Assembly: GCA_020425125.1 (NCBI GenBank)
Contig: JAGQRV010000015.1
Coordinates: forward strand, 94,543 to 158,542
Length of the DNA stretch: 64,000 nt
Direction: 5' to 3'
From: Paracoccaceae bacterium
GTDB taxonomy: Bacteria; Pseudomonadota; Alphaproteobacteria; Rhodobacterales; Rhodobacteraceae
The position numbers were made by a program, and so were the translations under genes. The notes beneath the pieces are model-generated. The model saw only the letters and a program-made list of their open reading frames with translations. It searched no databases and was not told the origin of the DNA. Positions 32,926-40,995 of this stretch are shown here, in pieces (the first letter of the stretch is position 1; each line of letters starts with the position of its first letter).

Positions 32926-35289
32926 ATGGTGTCGATCCGCGTGCGTACCGCCTTGATTGTGGCTTTCCTCGTCGCAAGCGGTGCCCCGCTCGTGATCTTC
33001 TGGCTGTGGCCCCATTCCGCCGCGCTTGAGCGCGAGGTTGAAGAGGCGAACGAGCGGCATCTGCTACTCGCCCTCAACGCGGCCGACGACATCGCCGAAT
33101 ATCACAAGACCCTGACCGAGGCATTCCGGACCATGGTGCCGCTTCTGGCCGACGGGTCCGACACCGGCTTCGCCGCCCCCCTGCTGCGGCGGCTGCATTT
33201 CCGGCACCTGTGCCTCGTCGATCCGGTCACCGGCGAGGTGCTGCGCGCCGTGCCGGTCGAAACCGACAAGCTTCCCAAGGTGGTCCCGCCGGCCATGCTT
33301 GCGGATCTGCGGGCTCTGGCGGCGCTTCCCGAAGGCAGCACCAGCCCGGTGCGCATCGGAGGCGACGGCGAGCCGGAGATGTTCATGGCGCACATGGAGA
33401 ACGGCAAGATCGCGCTGGCCTCCATCGGCACGCGGTATTTCCGCGAGCTGGCCTCGCGCATCGCCTTCGGCAAGAAGGGCCATGCCGCGATCGTCGATCA
33501 GACCGGGCGCGTGATCGCCCATCCACGCGCGGACTGGATCGCCGAGCCCCATGACCTGAGCGGGCTGGAGCCGGTCCAGAAGGTGATGCACGGCCAGTCT
33601 TCGGTGACGGTGTTCTATTCGCCCGCGATCGATGCCGACGTGATTGCCGGGATCGCTCCGGTTCCGGGAACCGGCTGGGGCGTGATGGTCCCGCAGCCGA
33701 TCGCCGAGCTTCAGGCCAAGGCCGAGCGCATCGCCCAGTCGGCCCGGTTTGTGTTCCTAGCCGGCATGGGCCTGTCGGCGCTGCTGGCGATGTTCTTCGC
33801 CAGCCATCTTGCGCGGGGGATCCGCTCGGTCTCGGAAGCCGCCCGGCGCATGGCGCTGGGCGAAGACAGTGTCCGGCTCTCGCCATGGCGGGGCCTCGTC
33901 TCGCTGGCCGAGATCGACAAGCTGCGCACCAGCTTCAACGCGATGGCCCAGCAGGTCGAGGATTCGCGGCGGAGCCTACTGACGATGGCGAAGGGCGACA
34001 GCCTGACCGGGCTGCTGAACCGCAGCGCCTTCGTCGATGCCGCGACCGAGATGCTGCACGCCGACGCAACCGGATCACGCCACGTGATGTTCTTCATCGA
34101 CGTCGATCACTTCAAGTCGATCAACGACGTCTACGGACATGCCGCCGGCGATGCGATCCTTCAGGGCGTGGCGCGGCGGCTGCGTGCGGCGGCCGGACCG
34201 GGCGACCTGATCGCGCGCCAGAGCGGCGACGAATTCCTGCTGCTGCACGCGCTCCGCCCGCGCGAGAACCCGGAGATCTTCGGTCAGGACCTGATCGACC
34301 GGCTGTGTGACGACTATACGCCGGACGGCCGCCGGATCACCGTGACCTGCAGCGTCGGCGGCTGTCTGACCGCGCCGGGTGCCTCCGCGCTCGACTTCCT
34401 GATCGGGTGTTCGGACCAGGCGATGTACAACGCCAAGCAGAAGGGGCGCGGGGTGCTGAGCTTCTTCGACTCCGAGCTGAAGGAGGATTGCCAGCGCAAG
34501 GAGCGGCTGCTTGTCGAACTGAAGGCCGCAGTCCTTGGGAGCCGCGTCCAGGCTGCCTATCAGCCGATTCTCGATGCACGGAGTGGCGCGGTGATCGGAT
34601 TCGAGGCCCTGGCGCGCTGGCCGCGTCCGGCGGGACAGGAGATCAGCGCCGAACATTTCATCGCTCTGGCAGAGGAATCCGGTCTGATCGGTGAACTCGG
34701 TGCGGCCGTTCGCCGCGAGGCGCTCGGCTTCGCCGCCGACCTGCGCCGGGAGGGCCTGTCGATGCCGGTCTCGCTGAACGTCTCGCGGATCGAGCTGTGC
34801 GCGCCTGGCTTCCAGTCCGAACTCGACCTTGCGCTGCGCTCGGCCGGACTGACCCCCGATGCGGTGATCCTGGAAATCACCGAAAGCATCTTCACCGACG
34901 GCTCCGGCCGGGTGAGGAATTGCCTCGACGCGCTTCGCGCCAACGGGCATCGGCTTTCGCTGGACGATTTCGGCAAGGGATACTCGGCGCACGGGCTGCT
35001 CAGCGACTTCACCTTCGAGCAGTTGAAGATCGACACGACCTTCGTCGGCGAAGTCCCGGGCGATGCCCGCGCGACGGCGGTGGTCAGCTCGCTCATCGAT
35101 CTCGGCAAACGGCTCGACCTCGGCATCACGCTGGAAGGCATCGCGAGTGCCGAAGCCGCCGATTTTGCCTATGCGCGCGGCGTGGACGCGGTGCAGGGAT
35201 ACTTCTACAGCCATCCCCTGTCGCATGAGGACGCCATTTCCTACGCGCTCGAAAGTGCCCGGGTAGCGTTCAGGGCCACGGCGGTCTGA
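32926..35289 (+). CDS. Membrane-bound GGDEF/EAL protein with periplasmic Cache-type sensor and HAMP
   Basis: A 787-residue c-di-GMP signalling protein. The order is: TM (about 8-28), periplasmic dCache-like sensor (about 40-275, with FGKKGHAAIVDQTGRVIAHP), second TM (about 275-295), HAMP, GGDEF (about 355-510) and EAL (about 525-780). The GGDEF loop reads SGDEF at 433-437, one residue off consensus but a variant found in active cyclases. The EAL motif is intact (Glu560 in GFEALARW). Other phosphodiesterase residues are present: NVSRIEL, ITES, LDDFGKGYSAH, LKIDTTF and EGIAS. Both activities are therefore possible and the balance cannot be predicted. The start ATG 32926 has GGAGAGCTGCCG upstream. 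No partner gene is linked. Confidence 0.93.
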   Translation: MVSIRVRTALIVAFLVASGAPLVIFWLWPHSAALEREVEEANERHLLLALNAADDIAEYHKTLTEAFRTMVPLLADGSDTGFAAPLLRRLHFRHLCLVDPVTGEVLRAVPVETDKLPKVVPPAMLADLRALAALPEGSTSPVRIGGDGEPEMFMAHMENGKIALASIGTRYFRELASRIAFGKKGHAAIVDQTGRVIAHPRADWIAEPHDLSGLEPVQKVMHGQSSVTVFYSPAIDADVIAGIAPVPGTGWGVMVPQPIAELQAKAERIAQSARFVFLAGMGLSALLAMFFASHLARGIRSVSEAARRMALGEDSVRLSPWRGLVSLAEIDKLRTSFNAMAQQVEDSRRSLLTMAKGDSLTGLLNRSAFVDAATEMLHADATGSRHVMFFIDVDHFKSINDVYGHAAGDAILQGVARRLRAAAGPGDLIARQSGDEFLLLHALRPRENPEIFGQDLIDRLCDDYTPDGRRITVTCSVGGCLTAPGASALDFLIGCSDQAMYNAKQKGRGVLSFFDSELKEDCQRKERLLVELKAAVLGSRVQAAYQPILDARSGAVIGFEALARWPRPAGQEISAEHFIALAEESGLIGELGAAVRREALGFAADLRREGLSMPVSLNVSRIELCAPGFQSELDLALRSAGLTPDAVILEITESIFTDGSGRVRNCLDALRANGHRLSLDDFGKGYSAHGLLSDFTFEQLKIDTTFVGEVPGDARATAVVSSLIDLGKRLDLGITLEGIASAEAADFAYARGVDAVQGYFYSHPLSHEDAISYALESARVAFRATAV

Positions 35290-35673
35290 GGCCGCCGACC
35301 GGCCCACCCGCAGAACTCCGTTAACGTCGATTAACGCTCGGCTGACGCCGGGTCGGCATCCTGTTGACGCGAATCGCACCGCCACGCTGACGGGTGCGAT
35401 CTGCGGCAACAGGGAACAGGTCGATGGCATGCCCCACACACTCGCAACGCCGGCCGCCAGCCGGCAGACACGCGCTCCAACCCGACGGATTGCCCGGCAG
35501 CAAGGCGCGGGCTGTGCCCGACGCGCCCGCCGGACAGGCTGATCCGATCGGGGCGGTTCTGGACGAATGTTTCGTCGCCCGCACGCTCGACCTTCTCATG
35601 CCGGGTTAGGTGCGTACGCGCACCCGAGATCCGGCGGCCCGGATTTTCCGACTGATTTCCAGGAGAGCGCCCT
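35290..35673. other. 384-base intergenic region before the SARP-type regulator
   Basis: The region lies between the GGDEF/EAL gene and the SARP operon. It contains TTAACG direct repeats near 35321-35337, a 61-codon open frame of doubtful reality from ATG 35424 to 35609, and an inverted repeat at 35609-35624. No firm gene is assigned. Confidence 0.5.
35609..35624. promoter_or_regulatory. Short perfect inverted repeat upstream of the SARP operon
   Basis: GGTGCG-TACG-CGCACC is a 6-bp perfect inverted repeat with a 4-base centre, 50 bases before the GTG start of the regulator gene. It could be an operator or a weak hairpin. Nothing else supports either reading. Confidence 0.3.
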
Positions 35674-37581
35674 GTGTTTTCGAACTCAGCAATCTCTTTT
35701 CAGCCTCAGGGGCTCTCCACCTATGCTGAAATTTACCCTTTTGCGGTTCTCCCCGATTGCTTTACCTTTCGTCATACAGAGCGATTGGTTATGGGCATTG
35801 GGGAGAAGCGAGTGGCGCATCGACAGGCGCCCTGCGTCGAAAAAGCCAGTTGCCCGGCCCGGTTGTCGTTGCTGGGACCGCTCAGACTGAGCGATGCCAA
35901 TGGGCACGACCGCACGCCGAGCAGTCTTCAGCAGCAGGCGATCCTGGTCATCCTTGCGCTTTCGCCGGACGGGAAGGTCTCGCGCGCCCGGCTTCAGGAT
36001 CTTCTCTGGGGCGAGAAGTCACCGCAGCGGGCCGCGCAGAGCCTGCGCACCGCGCTGCACGGACTGCGCCGCAGCCTGGCCAATTTCGCAGTACCCCTGG
36101 TCGAGATCGATCCGAACAGCGTGCGACTGCGGCGCGAAGCCGTGTTCATCGACGTTCTCGAGATCGAGCGCGACGGCCCGGCAGCGATCCCCTCCCCCTG
36201 CCGGGCCGCTCCGCCGGACATTGCCGAAGGCATCGACTTTCGGGGGCAGTCAGGCGACGAATTCGAGGACTGGCTGCGCAGCCAGCGATCCTACTGGCAC
36301 GACCGGATCGAAGCGCTGCTTGCTCCTGAAGGCGCCGGCCCCCTGCCCGCTCCGGGTGCCGAGCACCCGGCCGAAGCCGCGGCGACTGTGCCCGCGATCC
36401 CCGCGCCGAAGCCGGAAACCTGGCGGCCGGTCGTCGGCCTGCTGCAACCCGTGATCCATTCCCGGTCGTTCCAGACGCTCTATTTCAGCGAGGCCGTCAT
36501 CGACCGGATCGCCGCCGGCCTGCGCGACTATCTTGGCGCCACGTGCTACGACTACCGCGATCTCGCCAAGGACGGCGAGCCGGGCACCACGGCGACGCGC
36601 AACCCGGATCTGTTCCTCCGGTTGCGGGTCTACGAGGACTCCGGGCAGCTCTCATCGCGCGTCCTCGCCCTGAGGCAGAGCGCCCAGGAGTTGTTGTGGA
36701 CCGTCGATTGCAGCACCGTTCCGGCCTCGGGCGCGAGCGTCGACGACGCGCATGTCCTCGGCCTGCTCGGACAGACCATCGACCGGGTCGCGGCGACGCT
36801 GGCGTGCCGGTCGCGGCCGTCGGCGGATACGCCTTTGAGCCCGTTCCACGCGCTCACCGCCATGTTCCAGCTGGACCATTCCTCCCTCGGTGCGCTCAGG
36901 ACGAAGCTGCAGGACAGTCTGGAGGCAACGGGCGAGCCCGTCTACCGGGCATTGATGGCCTATCTCAACACCTTCTCGGTCGGTGAGCACTGGCACCCGT
37001 TCGACGCCGATCTGCGCGACGAGACCCGTGCGCTGCTGGCGGGGATCGTCGATACGGATTGTACCAGCGGGATCACCCTCGCATTGGCCGGACACGCCAC
37101 CGGCTACGTCCTCCACGATCGCGACGGCGCGGATGACCTGCTCGACCGGGCCATCCGGCTGGGTCCGCATTCCGCGCTGTGCTGGGACCATCTGGCGCTG
37201 CACCGCCTCTATGGAGCCCAGTACGGCGCCGCTCACCGCGCGGCGGAGATTGCCCTGCGAATGGGTGCGGTCAGCCCCATCAGGTTCGCCCAGGAAACCA
37301 CGCTCAGCATGATCTGCATGCTCGAAGGCAAGTTCGACATTGCCAGCGCGCTCGGCAAGCGAATCCTCTCTCGGCGGCCGAATTACGGCGCGGCACTGCG
37401 ATACACCGCCGTCAGCCTCGCGCAGCTTGGTCGAACCGACGAAGCGCGGGACTGCATCGCGCGGATCCGCGACATGGACCCGGCCTTCTCGGCGGATTGG
37501 GTCGGCAGCAGCCGGATGGCGATCCGCGACGCCTCTGCGCGGGACATCCTGGTCCGCGGGCTGATCCGCGCCGGCGCCTGA
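35674..37581 (+). CDS. SARP/BTAD-like transcriptional regulator with C-terminal TPRs
   Basis: A 635-residue protein. A winged-helix SARP-type DNA-binding domain spans about residues 62-165 (RLSLLGPLRL, SRARLQDLLWGE, AAQSLRTALHGLRRSL). A BTAD-like helical part carries the signature GDEFEDWLRSQRSYW. A TolB/cyclase-like middle region (about 250-370) begins RPVVGLLQPVIHSRSFQT, and a TPR-rich C-terminus (about 440-620) includes LLDRAIRLGPHSALCWDHLA and YGAALRYTAVSLAQLGRTDEA. No membrane segment. GTG 35674 has AGGAG eight bases upstream. ATG 35791 is an alternative that removes 39 residues encoded by noticeably AT-richer DNA. It is the first gene of a tight four-gene operon and probably its regulator. 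Confidence 0.82.
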   Translation: MFSNSAISFQPQGLSTYAEIYPFAVLPDCFTFRHTERLVMGIGEKRVAHRQAPCVEKASCPARLSLLGPLRLSDANGHDRTPSSLQQQAILVILALSPDGKVSRARLQDLLWGEKSPQRAAQSLRTALHGLRRSLANFAVPLVEIDPNSVRLRREAVFIDVLEIERDGPAAIPSPCRAAPPDIAEGIDFRGQSGDEFEDWLRSQRSYWHDRIEALLAPEGAGPLPAPGAEHPAEAAATVPAIPAPKPETWRPVVGLLQPVIHSRSFQTLYFSEAVIDRIAAGLRDYLGATCYDYRDLAKDGEPGTTATRNPDLFLRLRVYEDSGQLSSRVLALRQSAQELLWTVDCSTVPASGASVDDAHVLGLLGQTIDRVAATLACRSRPSADTPLSPFHALTAMFQLDHSSLGALRTKLQDSLEATGEPVYRALMAYLNTFSVGEHWHPFDADLRDETRALLAGIVDTDCTSGITLALAGHATGYVLHDRDGADDLLDRAIRLGPHSALCWDHLALHRLYGAQYGAAHRAAEIALRMGAVSPIRFAQETTLSMICMLEGKFDIASALGKRILSRRPNYGAALRYTAVSLAQLGRTDEARDCIARIRDMDPAFSADWVGSSRMAIRDASARDILVRGLIRAGA

Positions 37582-37600
37582 CGGAGTTGGGGAGGGAAAC

Positions 37601-38509
37601 ATGAACGCATTCAGCAGCATCCTGTCGGGAACTTGGCTGCTCGCCGTGGGCGAGACTTTCGAACTGGTGCCAAGGGGCGGTCCGGCCGCGCAGCCGCCCG
37701 CGGGCGGGACGGCACTTGGCGATATCAGCTTCGTCGATCTGCCCCCCGGCGGCGGCGGCGCCTGCTCGGTCCTCAACCGGAACCGAAACCGCAATCGCAA
37801 CCGGAATCGCAACAGAAACCGCAATCGGACCGACCTGGGCGCGGATCTGCTGCTCCCCGAGGGCGGTCTGCCGGACATCCTGGTCCCCTGGCGCGAGATC
37901 GACAATCTGCACCGCCTGCGGTCCGAATGGATCGACCTGCCGGTTCCTTTGCCACCGCCCCCGGCCGAGCTGGTCCGCCTGACCTTCGGCCTCCTGGCCA
38001 AGCAGAAGCGGCTGCAGTTGCCGGAGGAAGCCGGCCGGCGGGCCGAGATCCTGCGCGAACGCGACCTCGAACTGTCGGGATATCTGCGGCCTCTCGGGAT
38101 CGAGGACACCGCGGGCTACCCGCACACGATCACCCTGCTTCTGATCATCGCGCGGCTCTGCGAAGAGATCGGGATGCGCTACAAGGACCGCTATGACGCG
38201 CCGCGGCCCAGCATCGTCAACCCGCGGCTGCGGACGTTCATCGCCAACCCGCTCCACGCCTCCTATCCGTCGAACCATTCGTTCCAGTCCTACTCCATGG
38301 CATTCGTCTTTGCGCGGGTTGTCCCGGAACATCCCGGACTCGTCGATCTTTTCCTGAGCTGCCGGCGGATTGCGGAGAACCGGGAATGGGCCGGGGTGCA
38401 CTATCCGACCGATACGGCCGCGGGACGCTTGCTGGCGCGGATGATGACACCCGTCTTCGAGGTGGTCCTCGAAGAACAGATGCTGCTGGCCCGATCGGAA
38501 TGGACGTGA
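37601..38509 (+). CDS. PAP2/vanadium-haloperoxidase-fold protein with an (Asn-Arg)9 tract
   Basis: A 302-residue protein without a signal peptide or clear membrane anchor. The C-terminal half has the full phosphate/vanadate pocket of the PAP2 superfamily: K-x6-RP as KDRYDAPRP (Lys195, Arg202-Pro203), PSxH as PSNH (His226), and R-x5-H-x3-D as REWAGVHYPTD (Arg261, His267, Asp271). The compact soluble layout resembles bacterial vanadium-dependent haloperoxidase relatives more than membrane PAP2 enzymes, but acid phosphatase activity is equally possible. Residues 59-76 are nine consecutive Asn-Arg pairs following a GGGG segment. Gene starts 19 bases after the regulator; GGGAGG precedes the ATG. 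The protease gene follows after 12 bases. Confidence 0.85.
   Translation: MNAFSSILSGTWLLAVGETFELVPRGGPAAQPPAGGTALGDISFVDLPPGGGGACSVLNRNRNRNRNRNRNRNRNRTDLGADLLLPEGGLPDILVPWREIDNLHRLRSEWIDLPVPLPPPPAELVRLTFGLLAKQKRLQLPEEAGRRAEILRERDLELSGYLRPLGIEDTAGYPHTITLLLIIARLCEEIGMRYKDRYDAPRPSIVNPRLRTFIANPLHASYPSNHSFQSYSMAFVFARVVPEHPGLVDLFLSCRRIAENREWAGVHYPTDTAAGRLLARMMTPVFEVVLEEQMLLARSEWT
37775..37828 (+). repeat. Hexanucleotide coding repeat, nine Asn-Arg units
   Basis: Nine consecutive 6-base units (AACCGG, AACCGA, AACCGC, AATCGC, AACCGG, AATCGC, AACAGA, AACCGC, AATCGG) encode (Asn-Arg)9. Third-position variation between units shows that the dipeptide is retained despite synonymous change. Gain or loss of a unit would keep the reading frame. 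Confidence 0.9.
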
Positions 38510-38521
38510 GGAGCGCAGACC

Positions 38522-40060
38522 ATGCACGATGACCTCGACCTGCCGGATGATGGCCCGCGCGGCACCGGACATCACCGCGCCTACCACGCCCTGTGGCATC
38601 TTCAGAAAATCGGCGTGGTCGACGATCTGAAGACATTCACGTCTTCCGCCTGGGACGATGCGGATCAGCGGATCGAAGCGAAGGCCAAGCGCACCAGGGT
38701 CGCGATGATCGACACATCGGTGGCCTGCAAGCACCCGAATCTCAAGGATGCAATTGCGACCGATCTGGCGATCGATTTCTTCTCTCACCCGCTTGGCGTT
38801 CCGCTGCAACCCGCATCGGACGCCCTGAAGCAACTGATCCAGAACGGGACGCGCCCCCTGCCGGACTTTCTTCATAGCAAGGCCCGGCCGTTCTGGACCG
38901 ATTTTCTGGAGCATCTCCAAAAGTGCCGCAAGGCAGCCCTGAACAACGAGCGGCCAAGGGTGCGCCCGGCGACGCGGTCTTCGTTCTCGGCGCACGGGAC
39001 GGCGATGGCAGGTCTCATCGGCGCCCGCCCCCTCGCGCCAGACGTCGTCAAGATCGCCAAGCTGCGCCCGTTCGACGTGAGCACCGGCGGCGAAACCGAT
39101 CCGGTGGATCCGGGCTTGCCCGTGGGCTTCGCCTATGCCGGCGTCGACCCCTTCTGCGAGATCGTGCCGATCTCGACGAATTTCGATCCGGAGCCGGAGC
39201 AGCTTATTATCGCCATGCTCCATGCCGTGCTGATCGGCGCCGAGGTGATCGTGCTGGCACGGGATTTCCCGGCGCCCAAGGGCCTCGCCCACTGCGTCGA
39301 GCCCGAGACGGCCGAGGCCTATAGCGCCGCCCTCGGCGTGGGTCTGTCCGAGGAAGAAATGGCCAACTGGGACTTGCTCGAAAGGATCGTCAAGGCGGTC
39401 TCGCTCCGCGTTCCGATCGTCTGCGCCTCGGGAAACGGCGCCGACGATTTCCTGCTCTATCCGGCCTCGCTGGCCGAGCCCGGCAACGGCATCATCGCGG
39501 TCGGCGCACGCACGGCGGCGGGGCAGCCGGCCAGCTACACCCCCAAAGCCGCCGTGACGGTCTATGCCCCCAGCGGAGATGGCGAGCGCCTGGACGCGGC
39601 CATGCAGCGCCTCGATACCGTGGACGCCGGATACCGCGCGGGCGACCAATCGCAATGCTATGTCGCGGATCTGCACAATTTTGGCGACGACCCCGTGGTC
39701 GATGCCGATCGCGCTGCGCGGTTTCCCAAAAGCAATGAACACACCTATTCCCCCCAGGATCTGATATCGACCGATGTTCCCGGGCGGGCGGGATACAATT
39801 CCAGTCCGTACACGCAGGTCTTCACGGGGCAGACGATGCTCGACTACCGCTCGGCCTTCTGCCGCTTCAGCGGCACGTCCGGCGCGGTTGCGGTGACGGC
39901 AGGCCTGATCTCGCTGGGAATTTCCGCCGGACGGATTTCAACCGGCCGCGACGGGGACGGGCTGGCTGTCAAGCGCATCCTGCGCGGCGACAGCAACTTA
40001 TGCCACAATCCCCCGGCGGAACCTGCCGTGCATTGGCGCCACTTTCCTCCCAAGCCCTGA
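38522..40060 (+). CDS. Subtilisin-like (S8) serine protease, apparently cytoplasmic
   Basis: A 512-residue protease with the complete S8 catalytic set: Asp64 in RVAMIDTSV, His158 in SAHGTAMAG, oxyanion Asn305 in CASGNGAD, and Ser453 in SGTSGAVAVTAG. There is no signal peptide, and the N-terminal 55 residues are short for a pro-domain. The Asp-His spacing is large because of an inserted helical segment (about residues 85-145), and a second insertion (about 365-430) lies before the serine. The serine motif lacks the usual GTSMAAP. It sits 12 bases after the PAP2-like gene and 12 bases before the membrane-protein gene. Substrate unknown; the neighbours in the operon are candidates by position only. 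Confidence 0.85.
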   Translation: MHDDLDLPDDGPRGTGHHRAYHALWHLQKIGVVDDLKTFTSSAWDDADQRIEAKAKRTRVAMIDTSVACKHPNLKDAIATDLAIDFFSHPLGVPLQPASDALKQLIQNGTRPLPDFLHSKARPFWTDFLEHLQKCRKAALNNERPRVRPATRSSFSAHGTAMAGLIGARPLAPDVVKIAKLRPFDVSTGGETDPVDPGLPVGFAYAGVDPFCEIVPISTNFDPEPEQLIIAMLHAVLIGAEVIVLARDFPAPKGLAHCVEPETAEAYSAALGVGLSEEEMANWDLLERIVKAVSLRVPIVCASGNGADDFLLYPASLAEPGNGIIAVGARTAAGQPASYTPKAAVTVYAPSGDGERLDAAMQRLDTVDAGYRAGDQSQCYVADLHNFGDDPVVDADRAARFPKSNEHTYSPQDLISTDVPGRAGYNSSPYTQVFTGQTMLDYRSAFCRFSGTSGAVAVTAGLISLGISAGRISTGRDGDGLAVKRILRGDSNLCHNPPAEPAVHWRHFPPKP

Positions 40061-40072
40061 GTCCATTTCGAG

Positions 40073-40777
40073 ATGCGCCAGCCCCGCCCGATCCCGGTCC
40101 GCACCCTTTCCGTCGGGCATCTCGTGGTCCTGGCCGGCGTCATCGGTGCGATCGCCTTCGCCGCTCGCGCGGATTTCATCGCGCTTGATTTCGATGGCGT
40201 CTCCCTCGGCGCCGTCGGCACGCTCCTCGCCGTCTTCGTCTTCGTTTCTCTCCTGATCGAGCGGGCCGTGGAGATGATCCTGGGATTCCGGTACGGTGCC
40301 GAGGAGATCGCGATCCTCACGCCCCTCCGGCAGGCCGCGACGCGCAACAGGACCCAGGCCGAGATGCTGGCCCGCGACCTCGATCTGCTGGTCAGCCCGC
40401 AGGACCGGATGACCCTGATCGACGATACGCTTCAGGCCGACGTGGTCGCGGCCCGGCGCAGCCTGTCGGCCATGGCCGGAGACACGCGCGTTCGTCTCGA
40501 GGACGTGCGGCGCCAGAAGAAACGGGTCGCCGCGGTCTGCTCCTGCATTCTGGGCGTCGGCGTCAGCCTGTCGGGCTTCCAGTTGCTGCACGGACTCTTC
40601 GCGTCGGAAACCGCCTGGGAAGCGCTCCCCAGATTGCAGTGCGAGATCTTTTATGCTGTCGACACCGTGGTCACGGCCGTCGTGCTGGCCGGCGGCGCCG
40701 ACGGCATCCACCAGATCCTGCGCGCCACGCTCAAGCTGGGTGAAAACTCGCGGATGTCGATCCTCAAGGACGGGTGA
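40073..40777 (+). CDS. Four-TM membrane protein at the end of the SARP/PAP2/S8 operon
   Basis: A 234-residue membrane protein of no family I recognise. Hydrophobic segments are at about residues 14-34, 46-64, 155-175 and 195-212. Between the second and third lies a roughly 85-residue cytoplasmic or periplasmic helical stretch rich in Arg, Asp and Gln (TQAEMLARDLDLLVS, AARRSLSAMAGDTRVRLEDV), likely coiled coil. Two cysteines sit in VAAVCSCILG at the third segment. The ATG is 12 bases after the protease stop; no ribosome site is obvious, suggesting coupled translation. tRNA-Pro follows on the other strand. Its job may be to anchor the cassette or act as its membrane target; this is inference. 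Confidence 0.75.
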   Translation: MRQPRPIPVRTLSVGHLVVLAGVIGAIAFAARADFIALDFDGVSLGAVGTLLAVFVFVSLLIERAVEMILGFRYGAEEIAILTPLRQAATRNRTQAEMLARDLDLLVSPQDRMTLIDDTLQADVVAARRSLSAMAGDTRVRLEDVRRQKKRVAAVCSCILGVGVSLSGFQLLHGLFASETAWEALPRLQCEIFYAVDTVVTAVVLAGGADGIHQILRATLKLGENSRMSILKDG

Positions 40778-40871
40778 ACGGCCGCGCCGGCAAGGCGGTG
40801 GTGCAGACCGCGCCGGCCGCGAAAGTGTAAGCCGCGCTGTAAACCGGACCTCTCGCAGAGGCGCTAAGTAG

Positions 40872-40948
40872 TGGTCGGGGCGGCGAGATTCGAACTCACG
40901 ACCTACGGTACCCAAAACCGTCGCGCTACCAGGCTGCGCTACGCCCCG
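40872..40948 (-). tRNA. tRNA-Pro (TGG)
   Basis: The 77-base minus-strand gene starts CGGGGCG and ends CGCCCCG-A-CCA, a perfect 7-bp acceptor stem with encoded CCA. The anticodon arm is ACGGT-TTTGGGT-ACCGT, giving anticodon TGG (Pro). The D arm contains AGCGCAGCCTGGTAGCGC and the T arm GAGTTCGAATCTC. Confidence 0.97.
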
Positions 40949-40995
40949 CTGCGCGCGTCTCTAGCGTCAGCAGACCCTCAAGGGAAGGCCAAAAC

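Noticed and set aside
35424..35609. A 61-codon open frame between the GGDEF/EAL gene and the SARP operon
   Set aside because: Only a weak GGAACAGG site precedes it and its Pro/Arg/Ala-rich start looks like shadow sequence. The last 20 residues look more protein-like, so it is not excluded.
37775..37828. Short regular repeats considered as a CRISPR array
   Set aside because: Units are 6 bases with no spacers, lie inside a coding frame and encode a dipeptide repeat.
37412..39742. A 776-codon open frame antisense to the PAP2-like and protease genes
   Set aside because: It opposes two genes with complete catalytic motifs and shows no domain of its own; it is a codon-bias shadow.
35674..40777. 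The SARP/PAP2/S8/membrane operon as a gasdermin-type or other known defence system
   Set aside because: No gasdermin, NLR, CHAT, SAVED or nuclease domain is visible. The parallel with protease-activated membrane effectors is only a general resemblance, so no defence label was assigned.
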